From: Ottowia flava
Lineage (GTDB): Bacteria; Pseudomonadota; Gammaproteobacteria; Burkholderiales; Burkholderiaceae_C
Direction: 5' to 3'
DNA length: 64,000 nucleotides
NCBI RefSeq assembly: GCF_042680565.1
Contig: NZ_JBHUEJ010000036.1
Coordinates: forward strand, 62,001-126,000
Shown: in pieces, positions 8,744 to 18,257 of the stretch
How the letters are laid out: every line of letters begins with the position of its first letter
Position numbering within the stretch: position 1 is the stretch's first letter
Notes under the pieces: model-generated
Database searches by the model: none
Told to the model about the DNA's origin: nothing
Seen by the model: the letters and a program-made list of their open reading frames with translations, nothing else
Position numbers and translations under genes: made by a program

Positions 8744-8789
8744 TTGACATGCACTTTAATGCATGTACCATCGTACGCACAATAGTGCA
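8744..8789 (+). promoter_or_regulatory. Promoter and BoxR operator of bclA
   Basis: TTGACA (8744-8749) is spaced 16 bases from TACCAT (8766-8771). The operator TGCA-N6-TGCA (8750-8763, inner CTTTAA) fills most of the spacer, and AATAGTGCA (8781-8789) lies near the expected transcription start. The same TGCA-N6-TGCA unit occurs before boxC, so both promoters probably answer to BoxR. Here the operator overlaps the promoter core. About 107 bases of leader precede bclA. Confidence 0.72.
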
Positions 8790-8896
8790 TTTCACCACGC
8801 ACGCCGCTCGGACGCAAATGCCACGCGTCCTCGGAGGGACGCTGCTTCTGGGGTGAAACACATGGCCATCGACCGCGTTCTTCCGGAGACAACACC

Positions 8897-10483
<1,587 letters not shown>

Positions 10484-10659
10484 ATTGCGCGCGCCGCAGG
10501 CTCAGCTAAGGCGGAACATGAGCCGTAGAATAAACGCCCGATGCCCACGACGCGCCACAGGGAAGCTTCGCGGCGAAGCGACGAATTCACATAAACGAGG
10601 CGTATCCACACTCTCAGAGCTCGTTGATTGGCTCTGGTGCCGAGTTCGGAATTCGCTGA

Positions 10660-11733
10660 CTACAAAAATGTTAGCAGGCGCTTCGGATTTTCGACAAGTA
10701 TGGTCGAAATCTCTTGCTCGGTGAATCCATGGCGCCGCATGATTGGGATCACGTTCTCATAGATGTGCCCGTAACCATGACCACCATAGTTAACTAGGCG
10801 CGTTTGGTGACAGATGTCGTGGCTGATCAAAATCTGCGAAAGATGCCCATGCTTGATGAGCATGCGGATGTACTTCAGGCGTTGGGCATCGTTGAGCCCG
10901 TCGATGTCCCCTAGGGAATAGTACGCATACTCCTGTCCGAACAGATCGAACTCTAGGACGCATCCCGTGTCAGCGAGACGAAGGAGACGCTCGTGATCGA
11001 AGATGGTGCGGTCGATGTGGCTGATGATGACCCTCTCCAGCGGGTAGCCATGCTTGGCCACGAAGTCCACCACTTCTTGCGGTTGGTCGGGATGGCGTCC
11101 CGGATGTACATTCAGCGCGGCGCCGGTTTCGGCTTGCGCGATCAGCGCTCCGCGCATCACCCGCTTCTCCAAGTCGGTCCAGGGTGACTGGCATCCGATT
11201 TCTCCGATGATGCCGGCGCGCACGTCGGTACCCCAAGCGCCTTCCAAGACTTGCGCAATGACTTCCTTGGCGAAACTATCGACGGAGCGTTCGTGGTTGC
11301 TTTGGTCCTGATAGGAGTCAACGTAATGCCCGCAACCCATCACCACATGGGCGCCAGTATTTTCCGAGATGGTGCGGAGGCCGAACGGATCCGGCGCCAA
11401 GCCGCCGCTGCTGAGTTCGACGATGGACTGGCCACCAACCTCCAGCATCATCTTGACCTCACTGGTGGCGGTTTCCCAGTTCCGAAAAATCCGGTTTCGA
11501 GGATATTTCACGCGATCGTAGTTGATCCTAAAGCAGTTGCACAGCGAGATTTCAGGGCCCTGATCAACAGCGGCCTTCATTTCCGCCGTACGTATGTCCC
11601 ACAGCAAATGCTCGTGCATTAACGTCTTGCCGAGCGCATCAGGCTCGATCAGACCACACACGGTTTGGACTTTTCCTCGAAGCTGATTTCTCGACACGGC
11701 TTTCGTGTCCTTCGATAAAGCTTGAGTCATCAT
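10660..11733 (-). CDS. Phosphotriesterase-family metal-dependent hydrolase
   Basis: Amidohydrolase-superfamily protein of the phosphotriesterase (PTE) branch, whose members hydrolyse phosphotriesters, lactones or carboxyl esters; the substrate here is unknown. The 357 residues hold a complete binuclear metal site: H40 and H42 (LMHEHLL), E178 (IIGEIG), H210 (LNVHPG), H239 (ISHIDR) and D306 (LISHDIC). Spacing follows PTE, except that the carbamylated Lys of PTE is replaced by Glu, as in E. coli PHP-type homologues. No signal peptide is seen, so it is probably cytoplasmic. The ATG at 11733 is preferred to a TTG nine bases earlier; a second ATG follows at once. It is the last gene of the island operon, 18 bases after a Bug protein. 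Confidence 0.8.
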   Translation of the reverse strand: MMTQALSKDTKAVSRNQLRGKVQTVCGLIEPDALGKTLMHEHLLWDIRTAEMKAAVDQGPEISLCNCFRINYDRVKYPRNRIFRNWETATSEVKMMLEVGGQSIVELSSGGLAPDPFGLRTISENTGAHVVMGCGHYVDSYQDQSNHERSVDSFAKEVIAQVLEGAWGTDVRAGIIGEIGCQSPWTDLEKRVMRGALIAQAETGAALNVHPGRHPDQPQEVVDFVAKHGYPLERVIISHIDRTIFDHERLLRLADTGCVLEFDLFGQEYAYYSLGDIDGLNDAQRLKYIRMLIKHGHLSQILISHDICHQTRLVNYGGHGYGHIYENVIPIMRRHGFTEQEISTILVENPKRLLTFL

Positions 11734-11751
11734 GATTTCCAAAAAACGTTC

Positions 11752-12735
11752 TTATTCCAAAGTCAGGCCAAGCTGCCGAATCAGATTGCCATTTACCTTG
11801 CGCTCCTGGGCAATGAAGCTGCCAAACTCCGTCGGCGTATTGCCCACTGCTTCAGCGCCCACCGCGGCGAGCTTCGAACGCAGAGCAGGCTTTTTCAGTG
11901 CGATGGCAATCTCTCGCGACAATCTCTCGACAATGGCAACCGGAGTACCTGCTGGCGCGACAACGCCATTCCACGAGTAGTTCACAAGTTCAGGGTAGCC
12001 TAGCTCCTTCAGCGTCGGAACTTCCGGCAACAATGGCGAACGCTCCTGACCTGTCACGACAAGCGCTCGAACTTTACCGGTCTGAATGTGTGGGCCCAGA
12101 GTGGACAGAGAATCAATCATGAAACCAACCCTGCCACTCACCACGTCGGCCATCGTGTCAGCCGTTCCCTTGTAAGGGACGTGCAGAATATGCTTCATGC
12201 CTGTCACGTGCGCCATGCGCTCGCTGAACAAGTGGACTTGCGAGCCGACACCGCTTGTCGCGTAGGTCAAGGGGGTGGAGGCACTATTGGCCGTCTTTAC
12301 TAGATGTGAATAGGACGTCGCATCTGGGCGCGCAGTCACCAGCAACAGCAAAGTCTTGGTCAACTGGGAAACAGGCGTGAGATCATCTGGACCATACGGC
12401 AGTTTGCGGTAGAGCGTAGCGTTGTTGGCGTAGGCGCCAATGACCAAACCCAGGGTATAGCCATCGGGGGAAGCCTTGGCGACAATGTCGGTGCCAAGAA
12501 TACTGTTGGCTCCCGGTTTGTTGTCAATCACTATCGGCTGCCCCATCTGGGCCGACACCTCTTTCATGACATCGCGTGCAACGATGTCGGTATTGCCGCC
12601 CGCCGAATAGGGCACTACCACGCGGATCGGTCGGGCCGGATAGTTTGCTTGGGCAAATGCGGCGCCGGCGCAGGTCAATACCAAGCCGACGGCCACACGG
12701 CCCAGGCTCCTCCAGGAAGTGCGATGTTCATTCAT
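11752..12735 (-). CDS. Bug/TctC-family tripartite tricarboxylate transporter substrate-binding protein (island copy 1)
   Basis: Periplasmic binding protein of the Bug family, which captures carboxylates or amides for tripartite tricarboxylate transporters. The 327-residue protein has a Sec signal peptide (about 1-28, cleavage near AFAQA). The family motifs follow: YPARPIRVVVPYSAGG, GQPIVIDNKPGA, SPDGYTLG, ILHVPYKGT and a C-terminal APAGTPVAIVERL. No TctA or TctB membrane subunits are nearby, which is common for Bug proteins in Burkholderiales. It lies between the PTE-like hydrolase and a second Bug gene 101 bases upstream. Ligand specificity cannot be read from sequence alone; the neighbours suggest an amino-acid-like or amide compound. 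Confidence 0.88.
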   Translation of the reverse strand: MNEHRTSWRSLGRVAVGLVLTCAGAAFAQANYPARPIRVVVPYSAGGNTDIVARDVMKEVSAQMGQPIVIDNKPGANSILGTDIVAKASPDGYTLGLVIGAYANNATLYRKLPYGPDDLTPVSQLTKTLLLLVTARPDATSYSHLVKTANSASTPLTYATSGVGSQVHLFSERMAHVTGMKHILHVPYKGTADTMADVVSGRVGFMIDSLSTLGPHIQTGKVRALVVTGQERSPLLPEVPTLKELGYPELVNYSWNGVVAPAGTPVAIVERLSREIAIALKKPALRSKLAAVGAEAVGNTPTEFGSFIAQERKVNGNLIRQLGLTLE

Positions 12736-12836
12736 CTCTGTAGTCTCCGTTCATGCAAATACCGCAAACAAGATGACTGGATGCTCAGGCCGAGGGAAGA
12801 ATTGCCCCGCAGCCCTTCTGTCAGGCATGTCCAAAA

Positions 12837-13820
12837 CTACTCGGGCGTCGCACCGGAAGCCCGAACGGCCCTACCCCACATCTCTGTCTCGCTCTTGACG
12901 AAGCGGCCAAACTCAGCTGGCGACATGGGTGAGGGAACAGCGCCCAACTGCTTGAATTTCTCTCGGACCGCCGGCTCCTCTAGCGCCTTGTTGATCGCGG
13001 CATTCAGCTTCGTAACTATGTCAGCAGGCGTACCCTTTGGTGCGGCCATTCCGAACCATGCTGAGACGGCATAGTCCGGGTAGCCCGATTCCGCAACAGT
13101 AGGAATGTCTGGCGCACTCGGCGACCGCTCCTTGCTTGTGACCGCCAACGCTCTCAGCTTGCCCGAGCGAGCAAACGGCAACGCGGAAGGCATATTGTCA
13201 AAACTAAGTTGCACTTGGCCAGCGATCAGATCCTGCATGGCGGGGGCGCTTCCCTTGTATGGCACATGGAGCATATCGATGCCCGCTTGAATATTGAAGA
13301 GTTCACCGGCCATATGGGTTGACCCACCGGTCCCAGCGGATGCGAATGCAAGCTTGCCCGGATTTTTCTTCGCGTAATCGACCAGCTCTTTCACACTATG
13401 GATTGGCAAAGAGGGATTAACGACCAACAGGTTGGGAGAAGACACAAAGCCGCCCACATGCTCAAAATCTTTTGCGATATCGAATTTGAGATTCTTGAAT
13501 AAGGTCTGATTAATTGCTGAGGTTACAGCAAAAACCAGCAATGTGTAACCATCAGGTGCAGCCGCGTTGACAAAAGCGGTCGCGAGGTTACTGCTAGCCC
13601 CTGCTTTATTTTCCACGACGAACGACTGACCCAACGTTTTGCTGATCTCAGCGGCTACGATCCGTGCTGCAATGTCCGTCGTGCCCCCCGGAGAGAACCC
13701 GACGACCACACGGACTGGACGATCTGGATAGGCAGCAAAAGCAGGTATGGCGCATGCTGTAGCAACTATGAAACTCGAAATCAATCGCTTAGTCGTCGGG
13801 AAGAGTAATGATGTGTTCAT
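12837..13820 (-). CDS. Bug/TctC-family substrate-binding protein (island copy 2)
   Basis: Second Bug-type periplasmic binding protein in the island, 327 residues, with a signal peptide of about 29 residues ending near FAAYP. Motifs are YPDRPVRVVVGFSPGG, GQSFVVENKAGA, APDGYTLLV, MLHVPYKGSAP and APKGTPADIV. It is clearly homologous to, but well diverged from, the neighbour at 11752, so this is not a recent tandem duplication. Its start lies 42 bases downstream of the stop of the M20 amidohydrolase, consistent with one transcript. Two different receptors for one operon could mean two related substrates, or a receptor plus a sensor-type paralogue; this is inference. Confidence 0.88.
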   Translation of the reverse strand: MNTSLLFPTTKRLISSFIVATACAIPAFAAYPDRPVRVVVGFSPGGTTDIAARIVAAEISKTLGQSFVVENKAGASSNLATAFVNAAAPDGYTLLVFAVTSAINQTLFKNLKFDIAKDFEHVGGFVSSPNLLVVNPSLPIHSVKELVDYAKKNPGKLAFASAGTGGSTHMAGELFNIQAGIDMLHVPYKGSAPAMQDLIAGQVQLSFDNMPSALPFARSGKLRALAVTSKERSPSAPDIPTVAESGYPDYAVSAWFGMAAPKGTPADIVTKLNAAINKALEEPAVREKFKQLGAVPSPMSPAEFGRFVKSETEMWGRAVRASGATPE

Positions 13821-13862
13821 GATGGATCGATGAAGTGTTGACGAACGAGCTATTGAATCGAA

Positions 13863-15140
13863 TTAATTTGGCTCTAACGCACACCGAGCCAAGACTTTGA
13901 TTCCACTGAGAAAATCCTTAGTTTTCATGGCTTCATGTATATTGTGACTTCCGTTCTGGTTTCGCACGATGACCATCCCAGAAGGCACCCCAGCTCGAGC
14001 AAATAGCGCAGCGTCGTGACCGACTGTGGGTATGCGGCGCACACCGAAACCGAGCTCGCAAGCCGTTTTTTCGATCTTAGACATCAAATCGTCATCAAGT
14101 TGAACTGCATCAGTGCCTACTCGAGTTCCGAGATCGAATGACACTCCGAACTCGTTCTCGATCCGTGCGGCTTCGGTAAGGATGTTCTCGTACAACTGAT
14201 CTCGAACGGCATTATTGGTGCCTCCAACATTGAGGCTAAAGGTGACTTCACCCGGCACTTTGGTCAGTGCATGTTCGGTAGGGTTGGTCGAAAAAATGCC
14301 GATATTGAGCACCAGATCATCGTTGCCTCCCGCACTAAGAAGCTCTTGCCAGAATCGGTCTGCGGCGGCCACCAGATGCGCTGTTGCAGTTACTGCGTCC
14401 TTGCGCAAGTGACGCGGCACCCCAGCGGAGTGTGCGTATTCGCCACGACAGGATGCGAAGGGATGACGGATGTTTCCACGAATCGCTGTCGCGGCCCCGA
14501 TGGGAATGCCTTCAGCCTCGAGTAGTGGGCCTTGCTCGATATGGAGCTCCAAATAGGCTTTGACCTGTTGCACATCAATCTGACCCTTCCCCAGTGCTTG
14601 GATATCGATATCCACCCCCAAGTCAATAAGGTGTTGGGCCAACGTCTTACCAGTAATCCGATGCTTAAGCGAGGTCAGTTGGTCTCCATTGAATTCACCG
14701 AGAAGCAGTCGGCTTCCTATGTACGCGGTACCAAACCATGGACTCTCCTCCCCTCTGAACCCTATTGTTTTTAGCTTGTACTTGGGCACAATGCCACGAC
14801 GTTTGCATGCAACCTGGAGAAGAACGCCCGCGACCACGCCGGCGAGACCATCATAGTTGCCACCCATGGGAACCGAATCGAGATGAGATCCCATCAGGAC
14901 AACTTTCTCGTTATCCATTCCCTCAAGTTCATACTCAAAGTTGCCGACAGCATCCTGACCGCAATGTAGCCCTTCGGCTTCGAAAAATTCACACAAGACG
15001 CTGCCCGCTGCCGTCTCTTGGTCGCAGTAGGCTGGTCGCGTAATGCCCTCCCCATCACGCGATTTATCGGCGATCCTGGCGAATAACTCCTCCGCTAAAT
15101 TATCAAGCTCATCAATTTCTGCGTCAAATTGAGTCAACAT
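13863..15140 (-). CDS. M20-family Zn amidohydrolase (hydantoinase/carbamoylase type)
   Basis: Member of the allantoate amidohydrolase / N-carbamoyl-L-amino-acid hydrolase / beta-ureidopropionase group, which removes a carbamoyl (ureido) or acyl group from an amino compound. The 425-residue product shows the full binuclear metal set: H86 and D97 (GSHLDSVPMGGNYDGL), E131/E132 (GFRGEES), H200 (LELHIEQGP) and H399 (GSHNIHEA). Its length is typical. The start is ATG 15140. It lies between the aminotransferase (64-base gap) and a Bug gene. Within the operon it would release an amine or amino acid that the aminotransferase could then use. Exact substrate not assignable. Confidence 0.85.
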   Translation of the reverse strand: MLTQFDAEIDELDNLAEELFARIADKSRDGEGITRPAYCDQETAAGSVLCEFFEAEGLHCGQDAVGNFEYELEGMDNEKVVLMGSHLDSVPMGGNYDGLAGVVAGVLLQVACKRRGIVPKYKLKTIGFRGEESPWFGTAYIGSRLLLGEFNGDQLTSLKHRITGKTLAQHLIDLGVDIDIQALGKGQIDVQQVKAYLELHIEQGPLLEAEGIPIGAATAIRGNIRHPFASCRGEYAHSAGVPRHLRKDAVTATAHLVAAADRFWQELLSAGGNDDLVLNIGIFSTNPTEHALTKVPGEVTFSLNVGGTNNAVRDQLYENILTEAARIENEFGVSFDLGTRVGTDAVQLDDDLMSKIEKTACELGFGVRRIPTVGHDAALFARAGVPSGMVIVRNQNGSHNIHEAMKTKDFLSGIKVLARCALEPN

Positions 15141-15204
15141 ATTTATCCTTCGTTAGTCGTTTTGTGTGTGGACAGTGCGCGTGTTGTGGCGCATGCCGAC
15201 CACT

Positions 15205-16509
15205 TCACACCCTCAGTCGCCGCACAAAATGGGAAACGGCGTCGATAAGCTGTTGTGTTTCAACCTCTCCCATGGGCAGTGAAAGATTGAACATGCCGCG
15301 TCGCGCGGCCCAAATGCCTTGATCGAGCATGTCGAAATAGAACAGGTCACGCAGCATCTGACAGCTCCGCACCAGATCTCGGATACTGCGCACCGGCCCC
15401 TCGCACATATGCACGTTCATCATCGATCCGATGCCGGTGAATTGCATCGGGAAGACTGCGGTATTGGCGATCTCGTTCAGCTCAGATCGAAGTCTGTCAC
15501 CACGTTGAGTCAGAGCTACGGCCGTTTGCGGCGTAAAAATTTGGGCCAAACCCACTGCCCCCGCGGACATAGTGAACACGTTGTTATTGAACGTACCCGC
15601 GTGCGCGATATAGCCGGGCAGCAGTGGGTTAAATCGCGCCATGATGTCCGCACGGCCGCCGAACGCGCCGAAGCTGAAACCAGCCCCAATATATTTGCCC
15701 AACGTGGTCATGTCGGGCGCGATATCAAGCACACCCTGGAGGCCACCGCCATTCAAACGGGATGTCATCACTTCGTCGAAGATCAGAATGACACCGTTTT
15801 CCTGCGTCCATGCGCGCAGGGCGCGCAGGAAGGCTGGCTCCGCCGGAATACAACCACCTGAACCCTGCATCGGCTCAATGATCACGCAAGCGAGATCTTT
15901 TTGATTGGCCTCCAGCAGCGCGTGAACGGCCTCCCAATCGTTGTAGGGCGCTCGCACAAAGTCAAAAGGCGCGGTCAACGGGCTGCGAGCCGCGCCAAAC
16001 ACAAAAACACCGCCGTGATAGGCACCTTCGAACACCATCACCTTGGACTTTTTGCTCACAGCCCGCGCGACGGATATCGCGTAAAGATTGGCTTCAGTGC
16101 CAGAGTTGGCGAAGCGCACCTGCGCTATGGAGGGAAAACGCTCGCAGATCAGGTTCGCAAGCGCTTCTTCTTGCTGAATATGGCCGCCGCGCACCCAGCC
16201 ACTGTTCAACGCCTCGAGCACCGCTTGCCTGAGAACAGGGTCGGAATGGCCGTACAGACCGGCTGTGAATTCACCCAGAAAATCGACGTAAGTTCGCCCG
16301 TCGAGCGAAGTCACACGGCAACCTTCAGCGGAGGACAGCGTGATGGGGAAAGGATCCGAGAACAAAACTGTGCGCGTATTGCCTCCAGGCAGCACACGAG
16401 CTGCCTTCTGGTGTTGTTCCAAACTCTTTGGATTGTTTGCACGATAAGAAGCCCTGGCTTCGCCAAGTAGGTGCTCCAGCACAGCGGTGTTCGGGAATTG
16501 ACGTGTCAT
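15205..16509 (-). CDS. Class III PLP aminotransferase (glutamate-1-semialdehyde aminomutase-like)
   Basis: Fold-type I PLP enzyme of the class III group. The 434-residue product has FANSGTEAN (133-141), the PLP-binding Asp in FDEVMTSR (D245), the Schiff-base Lys in TTLGKYIGAG (K272), and a GTFNNNVFTM segment as in HemL-like enzymes. It is not a housekeeping hemL: the context is catabolic, the gene is lower in GC, and HemL-specific neighbours are absent. Relatives in this branch act as omega- or beta-amino-acid transaminases or aminomutases. The ATG at 16509 is used; a TTG two codons earlier is unlikely. It lies 42 bases after rpiR and 64 before the amidohydrolase. Confidence 0.82.
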   Translation of the reverse strand: MTRQFPNTAVLEHLLGEARASYRANNPKSLEQHQKAARVLPGGNTRTVLFSDPFPITLSSAEGCRVTSLDGRTYVDFLGEFTAGLYGHSDPVLRQAVLEALNSGWVRGGHIQQEEALANLICERFPSIAQVRFANSGTEANLYAISVARAVSKKSKVMVFEGAYHGGVFVFGAARSPLTAPFDFVRAPYNDWEAVHALLEANQKDLACVIIEPMQGSGGCIPAEPAFLRALRAWTQENGVILIFDEVMTSRLNGGGLQGVLDIAPDMTTLGKYIGAGFSFGAFGGRADIMARFNPLLPGYIAHAGTFNNNVFTMSAGAVGLAQIFTPQTAVALTQRGDRLRSELNEIANTAVFPMQFTGIGSMMNVHMCEGPVRSIRDLVRSCQMLRDLFYFDMLDQGIWAARRGMFNLSLPMGEVETQQLIDAVSHFVRRLRV

Positions 16510-16551
16510 CTGCAAAAGGTCAAAGTGCGCCGACGGCGCCTGTAAACGGAT

Positions 16552-17442
16552 TCAAGAAATCTCCACGTTCAGCGCTTTGTCTAGGCGCTCTCGCCGCTTG
16601 GTCATGTCCACAGCAGCAGGTCCGATGCGCCGGGCGGCTGCCAGCAAGATCGTCTGTATGACAAAGAACTGAGACGTCGCTGAATCGAAGTAGAAGGGCT
16701 CGTCAATGACCACGGTGGTACCGTGCTCACGCCCCACTGAAAGTGCTGAGTTCGCGTCTGTAATCGCGAGAATCGGAACGCTGTTTTCCTTCATGACCTC
16801 CACGGCAGTAATGACGGCACGGGTATAGGGCCGAAATGTCACCGCCACCAAAAGATCGTCTGGAGTGAGGCTTGCGAGGTCCGAGGTGAGCGCCTGTCCA
16901 GGACCGCCCAAAATGATCACGTTCTCGCGAAGCGTTCCCAAGTAGGTGCCGAGAAAATAACTTAGGGCGTAGGTGGCGCGCATGGCCAGCACACACACAC
17001 GTTTGGCCGCGACGACGGCATCGACAGCGTGAGTGATAGCGTGCACATCAAGGGCGTCCGCGATATCAAGTACGCGTTGGCACTCCGACTGTGCATGGAC
17101 GCGTATCAGATCCCGTGGGTCATCAATGACCAGCGGTTCAGCTACTCGCTCCTGAACGCGAGTGCTGTAGAAAGCCTGTGTCTGCGCCACATGGCGACGG
17201 AAGATGTCCTGCAACTCTGCAAAACCAGCGAACCCGAGCTTCTTCCCCAACCGAGTCAGGGTTGAAGGATCAACGCCGTTTTTGGCAGCCAGCTCCGAAA
17301 TGCTGTCTACGGCAGCAGGCCCCGGACGGTTCAACATATCAGTCAGCACAGCCCGCGCCTTTCCACCCAACTGCCCACGGTCACCCTGAGCTCGCTCGAC
17401 ACTCAAAATTGAGCGCAAATCTTCAACGCTTGATATCGACAT
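16552..17442 (-). CDS. MurR/RpiR-family transcriptional regulator
   Basis: Regulator with an N-terminal RpiR-type helix-turn-helix (about 25-80, with LAAKNGVDPSTLTRLGKKLGF) and a C-terminal SIS domain (about 125-270), which in this family binds sugar phosphates or other small ligands. Length is 296 residues. The start at ATG 17442 is favoured over a TTG 57 bases upstream that would run through a palindrome. It is the first gene of the leftward island operon, so it probably controls that operon, including itself, through the palindrome at 17466-17497. Whether it activates or represses cannot be seen. Confidence 0.85.
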   Translation of the reverse strand: MSISSVEDLRSILSVERAQGDRGQLGGKARAVLTDMLNRPGPAAVDSISELAAKNGVDPSTLTRLGKKLGFAGFAELQDIFRRHVAQTQAFYSTRVQERVAEPLVIDDPRDLIRVHAQSECQRVLDIADALDVHAITHAVDAVVAAKRVCVLAMRATYALSYFLGTYLGTLRENVIILGGPGQALTSDLASLTPDDLLVAVTFRPYTRAVITAVEVMKENSVPILAITDANSALSVGREHGTTVVIDEPFYFDSATSQFFVIQTILLAAARRIGPAAVDMTKRRERLDKALNVEIS

Positions 17443-17465
17443 CGGTGAAAAAAATCCGTTATCTC

Positions 17466-17497
17466 GCAAATTTCCATGGCATTGGACATGGATTTGC
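17466..17497. promoter_or_regulatory. Imperfect palindrome upstream of rpiR, candidate operator
   Basis: GCAAATTTCCATG (17466-17478) faces CATGGATTTGC (17487-17497) across an 8-base loop; the arms differ by two extra T. It lies 24 bases upstream of the rpiR start. A further GCAAATTTTC / GAAATTTGC pair extends to about 17550. Such sites are common for autoregulated RpiR proteins, but binding is only inferred. Confidence 0.4.
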
Positions 17498-17870
17498 AAA
17501 TTTTCCTAGCATTTTTTATGATTTCGCCGAAAAATGCATTAGAAATTTGCTCGCATGACGTTTGATCCCCTTGCGGTTCATTCCCAATCCAAGCTGTCCG
17601 AGCGATCGTGTGAGTCAAACGCTTGAGCGACCATGTGCGTTCGGCATAGGCTTCGGGCCGTTTCGCGCTGGCTGCTGCCTTCCACCCGAGGCGCCCGATG
17701 CAAACCAAGGCCTATGGCGAGAGGGCTGACTAAGGCATATGACACCGACCATGTGAGGCAAAAGTGAGTGCCATCCGGCCTCCGTCCCATGCACGGCAAT
17801 GGCTGCAATCGATACTGGTAATCTCACGAGGTGGAAGTGGGTCGATACGCTGCAGCGCTGACGCGTAACC
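17498..17870. other. Gene-free right end of the island
   Basis: 373 bases without a supportable gene. The first 60 are AT-rich and probably hold the promoter of the rpiR operon. The rest is mixed composition with short open frames that match nothing I recognise. The junction with the second bclA copy is at 17870/17871. Confidence 0.5.
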
Positions 17871-18011
17871 GAAGACGAGCTGAAAGCCTTCGTCAAGGAC
17901 CGCCTGGCGCCCTACAAGTACCCGCGCAGCATCGAGTTCGTGGACGAGCTGCCCAAGACGGCGACGGGCAAGATCCAGCGCTTCAAGCTGCGCCAGCAAG
18001 CGGTGGATTGA
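17871..18011 (+). pseudogene. Second copy of the 3' end of benzoate-CoA ligase
   Basis: An isolated fragment, in frame with the ligase, encodes its last 46 residues (EDELKAFVKDRL to KLRQQAVD) and a TGA stop at 18009. No start or upstream ligase sequence precedes it. It matches 10343-10470 at 126 of 128 bases and then diverges, ending AVD where the intact gene ends VGG. It is most simply the displaced original end of bclA, left on the far side of the insertion; the reverse is possible. Confidence 0.85.
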
Positions 18012-18060
18012 GCGGCAGTGGCCGCGCGGCCGGGCCCCCAGCGCTAGCCCACACAAGCGG

Positions 18061-18126
18061 AAAATTTCAAGCCATTTGGGCCCCCAGCTCTACAACCACC
18101 TACGCAGGCAGCTCCGGATTTCATAG
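18061..18126 (-). repeat. Short intergenic repeat (copy 3)
   Basis: Carries CTACAACCACCTACGCAGGCAGCT and the GATTTCATAG end. It lies between the bclA fragment and the mrp terminator. Confidence 0.7.
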
Positions 18127-18127
18127 T

Positions 18128-18161
18128 AAAAAAGCCCATCACCAATCTGGTGACGGGCTTT
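18128..18161 (-). terminator. Rho-independent terminator after mrp
   Basis: Stem of 13 pairs with one A-C mismatch (arms 18131-18144 and 18148-18161), loop ATC, followed on the minus strand by a T-run (A-run 18128-18133). About 100 bases past the mrp stop. The plus strand has a weaker T tail, so some bidirectional action is possible. Confidence 0.75.
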
Positions 18162-18167
18162 CTGCCA

Positions 18168-18230
18168 TTTTCAATCCTTTTCGGCCTCTGGCCCTACAGC
18201 CACCTGCGCGACCAGCTACTCATTCGATAG
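18168..18230 (-). repeat. Short intergenic repeat (copy 4)
   Basis: Shows CGGCCTCTGGCCCTACAGCC, then ACCTGCGCGACCAGCTA and an AT-rich CATTCGATAG end. Two copies of the family flank the terminator at 18128. Confidence 0.75.
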
Positions 18231-18257
18231 CGGATGGGTGGTTGACGCCGCGCGGCC

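Noticed and set aside
17498..17870. Short open frames at the right end of the island as genes
   Set aside because: No start signals, domains or codon pattern; overlapping in several frames.
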